This document shows positions 59,048 through 64,000 of a stretch of 64,000 nt of DNA, one piece after another. The DNA is from CSP1-5 sp964348275 (GTDB lineage: Bacteria > Methylomirabilota > Methylomirabilia > Methylomirabilales > CSP1-5). Location of the stretch: assembly GCA_964348275.1 (NCBI GenBank), contig CAYGBT010000002.1:1-64000 (forward strand), read 5' to 3'. Position 1 is the first letter of the stretch, and each line of letters starts with the position of its first letter. Below the pieces are notes generated by a model. It ran no database searches. It saw nothing but the letters and a program-made list of their open reading frames with translations, and was not told where the DNA came from. Both the position numbers and the translations under genes were made by a program.

Positions 59048-59641
59048 TCATCGGGAATGTTCGTCCTCGTGCTCATCCTCTTTCAGGATGTAGGAGAGCG
59101 CTCGAGCCACGTTCGCCTTCAGAGGTTGCTCTGAGTCAACCTCCAGATGTGGAAAGGGGATGGAGGCGCGGGGAGATTGCTCCTTGAGGAAGGTCCGCCA
59201 ATTTTCGAGTTTCCATCGATCGCGATTTTCCCCCCGGGTCTCGAGTCGTTGCCAGAGGAGTTCTTCTCGGCAATGGCAACGAATCGCCCGCATCCAGGCT
59301 CCAGCGTCTTTCGCGAACTCCTGGATCCATAGGCACCACTCCGGCTCCTGAACCTGCCTAATATGCGGAGCATCGAGCAGCACGGAATTTCCGATCAGGA
59401 GGTTTGCCTTGGTTATGCGATAGAGGGCAGCGTACAGTTTTTCCCGAACCGCTAGATAGCGCTCGTCGGTGCGCGAATCGGGCGAAAAAGCATCGGCGAG
59501 AAAGTTATTGTCCAGATAGACAGCCCAGACTTCCTCGAGAATCGCTCTGGCGAGTTCACTTTTGCCGCTGCCGGCGACTCCCATAACTAGGATGAGCCGC
59601 GGGGGCGAGAGTTGGATTTGTACTTTTGAGGGTCTCTTCAC
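59048..59641 (-). CDS. P-loop small-molecule kinase-like protein
   Basis: 197 residues with a Walker A motif GVAGSGKS (21-28), then VYLDNNFLADAFSPDSRTDE, and RCHCREELLWQRLETRGENR near residue 120, the lid region of gluconate/shikimate-type kinases. It likely phosphorylates a small metabolite or acts as a zeta-toxin-like kinase; the acceptor is not evident. No toxin-antitoxin partner is seen. Confidence 0.8.
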   Translation of the reverse strand: MKRPSKVQIQLSPPRLILVMGVAGSGKSELARAILEEVWAVYLDNNFLADAFSPDSRTDERYLAVREKLYAALYRITKANLLIGNSVLLDAPHIRQVQEPEWCLWIQEFAKDAGAWMRAIRCHCREELLWQRLETRGENRDRWKLENWRTFLKEQSPRASIPFPHLEVDSEQPLKANVARALSYILKEDEHEDEHSR

Positions 59642-59659
59642 AGAACGGGTATCAGCTCT

Positions 59660-60781
59660 TCAACCATCGCGGTCTTTTTGGTCCTTGCGTGGTGCCGAAA
59701 GAAGGCGCCGAATACTGACATGGCGCGAGATCTCCACCCAGATCCGGGGATCTTCCTGACCGATCACCCATGCCGAAAATCCTTGAAGGCCGTAACGCTC
59801 CACAAGTTCGAGCTTGGCCCGAAAGCTGCGAACGTCCTCGTACCACACCTCATGTTCTATATCATCGGCCGGATAGCGAAACCAGGGGACCTGCCCATTC
59901 CCATCCCAGCCAGCCACAACACCTGGCCGGTGGAGCATCGGCACTACATCTGGAAAGCCACCGTACCCGCCCCGAAGTCCCGCACTGTTCCAGCTGCGAA
60001 AGTAGAGCGGGATTCCCATGGATAGCCTTTCCGGGGAGACTTTGCTGACGGCATATTCAATGACCCGCTTCACCCACGTCAAGCCGGCCACGGGTCCGGG
60101 AGGAGTTCCCCGACTGTGCTGGTCGTAGGTCATCACCGAGAGAAAGTCCGCTGAACGCGACAGGGTCGCATAATCGAAAACCCCAGCCCAGTTGGCCCAG
60201 AAGGATTCAGAATAGTCCTGGCGTCGATCGGAGTGCTTGGCCACCACAGCCACGCTGAACTTGCGATCCCGCTGATGAAACTGCCGCGCAGCCTCCTCGA
60301 CAAAGAGATTATACTGGTGTCGATAGGAGGCGTGGATATTTTCGAAATCAAACTGGATACCCCAGTAGCCATCCCGACTGGCGTAATATAGAAGATATCG
60401 GATGGCGCGCTGCATTTTGGATGGATCGTCAAGGACCGAATGGATCACCTCTTGGTCGAAACCCCGATTGATGACCAGCGGCATCACCGCAACCTGCTGT
60501 TGACGGGTCGACTCCAGCAGCTCCGAATTGACTTCTCCAAAGACAAAACCCTCTCGGTCCATCACAAAGACCTGAGGGGCAATGACGCTGATCCGATTCA
60601 AATGGGTCAGAGCCGAGACCAGTGCCGCCGGTTCCTCCACATAGTAGAAGAGAGTGGCGGTAGGCGGATGAGCCAGGAGAGTCACCGGGGCGGTAGCAAC
60701 GATGATCAAGAAAAGGGAGAGACTCGTCGTCCCTTTGATCGTTCCGGTGAAAAATGCTCCGCACTCTTTTCCGAGCCTCAT
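59660..60781 (-). CDS. GH18-like glycoside hydrolase (YaaH/chitinase-type)
   Basis: 373 residues with a signal-anchor (about 20-37), a TIM barrel and the GH18 signature DGYWGIQFDFENI with catalytic Glu after DF. FLSVMTYDQHSRG (strand 6) and GLQGFSAWVIGQED (strand 8) agree. In the spore-germination/peptidoglycan group of GH18 the substrate is often N-acetylglucosaminyl polymers of the cell wall. Extracytoplasmic role inferred from the signal. The second catalytic Asp pattern DxxDxDxE is reduced to DFDFE-like, so specificity may differ. Confidence 0.88.
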   Translation of the reverse strand: MRLGKECGAFFTGTIKGTTSLSLFLIIVATAPVTLLAHPPTATLFYYVEEPAALVSALTHLNRISVIAPQVFVMDREGFVFGEVNSELLESTRQQQVAVMPLVINRGFDQEVIHSVLDDPSKMQRAIRYLLYYASRDGYWGIQFDFENIHASYRHQYNLFVEEAARQFHQRDRKFSVAVVAKHSDRRQDYSESFWANWAGVFDYATLSRSADFLSVMTYDQHSRGTPPGPVAGLTWVKRVIEYAVSKVSPERLSMGIPLYFRSWNSAGLRGGYGGFPDVVPMLHRPGVVAGWDGNGQVPWFRYPADDIEHEVWYEDVRSFRAKLELVERYGLQGFSAWVIGQEDPRIWVEISRHVSIRRLLSAPRKDQKDRDG

Positions 60782-60792
60782 CCGCGACCTGC

Positions 60793-61179
60793 CTAGACGT
60801 GTACGATGGAAACCCCAGAGGAGAGTACCCTATGCGTCGGGCATCGGGTGGCGATTTCTTTGAGTCGCCTCTGTTCCTCCTCGCCAAGCCCTCTGTCGAG
60901 TTCAATATGCATCTGGATGCCGGAAAGGACTCCGTGTTTATCTTTCTCCGCGTCAAGCCGGATCTCAACCAGCCCCACGTCCCATCCTTTCCTTTGCGCA
61001 TACATGCGCAGGGTGATACCGACTCACGTCCCCAACGCTCCCAGGAGTAACAGCTGGGGGGTCGGTCCCGCATCATCCCCTCCCAGCTCCCAAGGCTCAT
61101 CCACCAGAACCGTGTGCCCCCGGATGAGGGCCTCGTGCTGGAGATTTCTCAAGGACCGAACGGTTACATCGCCACGCAT
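60793..61179 (-). CDS. OsmC/Ohr family protein with UGA (probable selenocysteine) at catalytic Cys
   Basis: 128 codons from ATG 61179, behind the strong ribosome site GGAGGAGGGCG. The OsmC motif GPTPQLLLLGALGT is followed by TGA (codon 52, 61026-61024) exactly where the peroxidatic cysteine stands (GALGTCxxxT). The same frame goes on with VGITLRMYAQRKGWDVGLVE and ends in TRCPTHRVLSSGVSIVHV, which keeps the second Cys. A 6-bp hairpin 13 nt after the UGA resembles a bacterial SECIS. OsmC enzymes reduce organic or fatty-acid hydroperoxides. Alternatives: nonsense mutation of TGC/TGT or a sequencing error. Confidence 0.8.
60995..61010 (-). promoter_or_regulatory. SECIS-like hairpin in the osmC reading frame
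   Basis: On the minus strand UGCGCA-UGUA-UGCGCA, a perfect 6-bp stem with G as the second loop base. The loop begins 19 nt after the UGA, inside the range known for bacterial SECIS elements. Confidence 0.6.
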
Positions 61180-61281
61180 CGCCCTCCTCCACGCTCCAAA
61201 AGCCTTTGACAAGTGCATACCTGATGACTAGACTCTTGCACCATAGCATTGGACCGTTCTATCTGCAAGGAAGGGGAGATC

Positions 61282-62769
61282 ATGGCTAAAGTCAATCGTG
61301 AGAAACAACCGACTACCTTTGGAGCATTCAAGCGGAGCCATTTCACCAAGGCCCGCCATAGTCAGAGAACCGTCAAGGACGAGATGCGGGAAAACTTGCT
61401 TCGGATGTTAAAGGTCGGAGAGCCCATTTTTCCGGGAATCGTGGGTTACGAGGAGACCGTCACCCCCCAGATCGTCAATGCCATCCTCTCCAAGCACCAC
61501 ATGATCCTCCTTGGGCTCCGGGGCCAGGCCAAGAGCCGGATACTCAGAAGCCTCACCGCTCTCCTCGACGAAGAGATCCCGGCGATCGAGGGGTGTGAGA
61601 TTCATGACAACCCCTATGCGCCCATCTGTGCTGCCTGTCGGAAGAAGCTCGCCGAGATGGGAGACGACACACCCATCAACTTCATTCCGCGTGCCCACCG
61701 CTACGTAGAGAAACTGGCAACCCCGGATGTGACGGTGGCTGATCTCATCGGTGACATCGATCCAATCCGGGCCGCCCGGTCTGGCCTCGATCTGAGCAGT
61801 CCCTTGACCATCCACTTCGGCCTTCTACCCCGAGCCAACCGAGGCATCTTTGCCATGAATGAGCTCCCGGACCTCGCTGCCAAGGTCCAGGTCGCCCTCT
61901 TCAACATCATGCAGGAGGGGGATGTTCAGATCAAAGGCTATCCGGTCCGCCTCCCCCTCGATGTTTGCCTGGTCTTCGCGGCCAACCCGGAGGACTATAC
62001 CGCCCGGGGCAAGATCATCACCCCGTTACGGGATCGCATCGGCTCCGAGATTCAGACGCACTACCCGCATACGATTGAGGAAGGGATGGCGATTACCGCA
62101 CAGGAGGCATGGCTCACTCGCAATGCGGATAACGTGGTCATCCCGAATTTCGTGTACGAGATCATCGAGCGGATCGCCTTTCTGGCGCGGAAGAGCAAGT
62201 ACATCGACAAGCGGTCAGGAGTCAGCCAGCGTCTTTCCATCACCTGTATAGAGAATGTCGTGTCGAACGCCGAGCGCCGTGCCGTCCTGCACCGCGAAAA
62301 GCGGGTCGTTCCGCGGCCCGCCGACATCTACGCTGCGCTTCCCGCCATCACGGGGAAATTAGAACTCGAGTACGAGGGAGAGCTGCGTGGAGCCGACATC
62401 ATTGCCAGAGCCCTGATCCGGGAGGCCATCGGAGAGACCTTCGCGGGCCGCCTGAGCTTGGCGGATTGCCTTTCCATAGTCGAGTGGTTCAACCAAGGAG
62501 GCGAGGTGCAGATCGGCGACACCACGGCGTCCGAGGCCGCCCTGCGAACTCTTCAAAAGATCCCTCCGCTCTTGCTGGCTGCCAAGCAACTCAAGTTGGG
62601 AGAGCAACCAGCATCGCTCGTCTCGAGCTGCGAGTTCATCCTCGAGGGGCTTCACGCCCTGCAGAAGATCAGCCGGAGCGAGGAGCGCGGTTACTTCGTC
62701 GAGCGGCGGACAACCGAGGCCCCTCCAGCAGAGCGCGAGGCGGGCCCGCGAGGCCGATACTACAACTAA
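61282..62769 (+). CDS. magnesium chelatase ChlI-like AAA ATPase
   Basis: 495 residues from ATG 61282 (AAGGAAGGGGAGATC upstream). A MoxR/ChlI-type AAA+ domain: GLRGQAKSR as Walker A (about residue 83-91), RGIFAMNELPDLAAKVQVAL with the Walker B region, and LRDRIGSEIQTHYP. A Cys-pair insert (CEIHDNPYAPICAAC) is unusual. It is followed 109 bp later by a VWA-domain gene, the standard ATPase-VWA chelatase/remodelling pair. No photosynthesis or cobalamin genes are near, so metal insertion or protein activation are both possible. Confidence 0.87.
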   Translation: MAKVNREKQPTTFGAFKRSHFTKARHSQRTVKDEMRENLLRMLKVGEPIFPGIVGYEETVTPQIVNAILSKHHMILLGLRGQAKSRILRSLTALLDEEIPAIEGCEIHDNPYAPICAACRKKLAEMGDDTPINFIPRAHRYVEKLATPDVTVADLIGDIDPIRAARSGLDLSSPLTIHFGLLPRANRGIFAMNELPDLAAKVQVALFNIMQEGDVQIKGYPVRLPLDVCLVFAANPEDYTARGKIITPLRDRIGSEIQTHYPHTIEEGMAITAQEAWLTRNADNVVIPNFVYEIIERIAFLARKSKYIDKRSGVSQRLSITCIENVVSNAERRAVLHREKRVVPRPADIYAALPAITGKLELEYEGELRGADIIARALIREAIGETFAGRLSLADCLSIVEWFNQGGEVQIGDTTASEAALRTLQKIPPLLLAAKQLKLGEQPASLVSSCEFILEGLHALQKISRSEERGYFVERRTTEAPPAEREAGPRGRYYN

Positions 62770-62775
62770 GAGCAG

Positions 62776-62872
62776 TTCAGGGTTGAGGGTTCAGAGTTCA
62801 GAGCAGAGATTCCAGAGCTTACAGACTGAAATCGTTGCTCACCCCTGAACCATGAACTATGAACCACGAACC
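62776..62872. repeat. 7-bp-period repeats in inverted arms (TTCAGAG / TGAACCA)
   Basis: Left arm ttcaggg, ttgaggg, ttcagag, ttcagag. Right arm tgaacca, tgaacta, tgaacca, cgaacca. The arms are complementary and can pair across about 40 nt between the ATPase and VWA genes. Confidence 0.65.
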
Positions 62873-62878
62873 AAGATT

Positions 62879-64000
62879 ATGGGGACGATTCGATATTCCA
62901 AGTGGAGCGGGAGGCCGTGGGACGACCTGAGTGCGGAGGAACTCCTCGAGGAGCTGGCGGACTATCTCCTCCATAGCGGCTTTCATTACCCCTACAACGA
63001 CCCAGACGGAGACCGTAGCCTCGAAGATCTCCAGGCCGCGATCCTCCAAGCCCTGGTCGAGCAAGGGAAGATCGATGCCGGCGACCTCGAGCGGTGGCTG
63101 GAGAGTCACGAGTATCGAGAACAGTCCGAGCTTTCCGAGCTTCTCCAGGGGCTCCTTCAGCGCCTGATTGAAGAAGGATACATCACGCTGAGCCGGCCGG
63201 GACGCGTCGATGATGACCTGGACATTAGAGGCTACGTCGGTGGTTTCGGTCCTGACGTGAGCCAGGCCCGATTCGAGATTACCGACAAGACCCTCGACTT
63301 CCTCGGCTATAAGACGTTGAAGGACTTGATGGGCGCGTTAGGAAAGAGCGACCTCGGCCGCCACGATACTCGGGAATTTTCCACCGGGATCGAGGCTGCG
63401 CTGCCCCCAAAACCGTATGAGTTTGGCGACACCTTCAATCTGGATGTGACCGGGACCCTGCTCAACGCCGTCGAACGGCAGGGACTTTCGGTTCCTATCG
63501 AGGTCGAACACCAAGACCTTGTGATCCGACAGTCGGAGTATCAGAGCTCCTGTGCCACGGTCCTCCTCCTCGATTGCAGTCACAGCATGATCCTCTATGG
63601 GGAGGACCGGTTCACACCGGCGAAACGCGTCGCATTGGCGTTGTCCCACCTGATTCGGACCCGGTACGCCGGCGACAGCCTCCACGTGGTCCTCTTTCAC
63701 GACTCCGCCGAGGAGATCCCGCTAAGCCGGCTGGCCCGGGTCACCGTCGGTCCCTATCACACCAACACCAAGGCCGGCTTCAAGCTGGCCCAGCAGATCC
63801 TGGCCCGTGAGCGAAAGGATATGCGGCAGATCATCATGATCACCGACGGCAAGCCGTCGGCCGTCACCATGCCCGATGGACGGATATACAAGAACCCCAT
63901 GGGGCTGGACCCTTGGATCATTCACGAGACATTTCGGGAAGTCGTGGGGTGTCGACGGGCTGGGATTCTCATCAATACCTTCATGCTGGCGCGCGACTAC
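62879..64000 (+). CDS. VWA-domain protein partner of the chelatase-like ATPase (3' end outside window)
   Basis: 374 codons are visible from ATG 62879; no stop before the window end. An N-terminal helical part (WDDLSAEELLEELADYLLHS, LQGLLQRLIEEGYITLSRPG) precedes a von Willebrand A domain starting near residue 225. Its metal-ion-dependent adhesion motif reads LLLDCSHSMILYGEDRFTPA (DxSxS), with MITDGKPSA as the third element. CoxE/ChlD-like proteins of this type work with the adjacent AAA ATPase. The C-terminal end and any third gene lie beyond the window. Confidence 0.87.
   Translation, partial: MGTIRYSKWSGRPWDDLSAEELLEELADYLLHSGFHYPYNDPDGDRSLEDLQAAILQALVEQGKIDAGDLERWLESHEYREQSELSELLQGLLQRLIEEGYITLSRPGRVDDDLDIRGYVGGFGPDVSQARFEITDKTLDFLGYKTLKDLMGALGKSDLGRHDTREFSTGIEAALPPKPYEFGDTFNLDVTGTLLNAVERQGLSVPIEVEHQDLVIRQSEYQSSCATVLLLDCSHSMILYGEDRFTPAKRVALALSHLIRTRYAGDSLHVVLFHDSAEEIPLSRLARVTVGPYHTNTKAGFKLAQQILARERKDMRQIIMITDGKPSAVTMPDGRIYKNPMGLDPWIIHETFREVVGCRRAGILINTFMLARDY

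Noticed and set aside
1..64000. CRISPR arrays, rRNA, tRNA genes, prophage
   Set aside because: Read for direct-repeat/spacer patterns, T-arm (GTTCGA) motifs and phage structural genes; none found. A covariance tRNA scan was not possible.

Overview
The window reads as one scaffold of a GC-rich, Gram-negative bacterium. A complete tolQRAB-pal-cpoB envelope cluster, TAT-exported MsrP and several lipoproteins show a double membrane. Bacillithiol genes (bshC, bshA), TRAP transport, a 2-oxoacid:ferredoxin oxidoreductase and many CoA-linked genes fit a metagenome-assembled soil or sediment lineage such as Methylomirabilota/NC10 or Rokubacteria. That placement is inference from gene content; there is no rRNA, and I saw no tRNA, CRISPR array or phage. 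A 100-N gap flanked by an identical 55-mer at 52.2 kb shows it is a scaffold, not a finished sequence.

Layout. 0.3-6.1 kb: HDAC-family deacylase facing the Tol-Pal operon. 6.7-9.7 kb: bshC and bshA. 9.7-12.5 kb: a MITE-like element, DoxX, an AT-richer trypsin-like/PDZ protease. 13.1-19.9 kb (minus strand): radical SAM protein, NfuA-like carrier, ATP-grasp enzyme, CoA-transferase, enoyl-CoA hydratase, unknown secreted protein. 20-29.4 kb (minus strand): a GntR-led catabolic cluster (OFOR alpha-beta-gamma, FAD/Fe-S dehydrogenase, TRAP transporter) with GTATAC operator-like sites. 29.4-41.1 kb: small, mostly unknown genes, a candidate structured RNA, a frameshifted SRPBCC gene, an internally deleted VOC gene and an M1-like peptidase. 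41.2-45.3 kb: a kinase translationally coupled to an active-site-altered enolase, a lipase, a REC-PilZ protein. 45.4-52.0 kb: split transketolase plus alcohol dehydrogenase, peptide deformylase, YgfZ, MsrP. 52.0-57.5 kb: assembly gap, ankyrin protein, then an integron-like gene-cassette array with attC-like sites and no integrase. 57.6-64.0 kb: purine permease, P-loop kinase, GH18 protein, an OsmC gene with an in-frame UGA at the catalytic cysteine, and a chelatase-type AAA ATPase with a VWA partner cut by the window end.

How they work together. The 20-29 kb cluster can be read as import of an organic acid by TRAP, oxidation of a 2-hydroxyacid by the FAD/Fe-S enzyme, and ferredoxin-dependent oxidative decarboxylation to an acyl-CoA, under an FCD-type GntR regulator. 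Intergenic spaces repeatedly contain degenerate 7-bp-period repeats, often as inverted arms.

The strongest novelty candidates are the Sec-type OsmC with a SECIS-like hairpin, the integrase-less cassette array, the kinase-enolase pair with substituted catalytic residues, the MITE pair that supplies stop codons, and the heptameric repeats.
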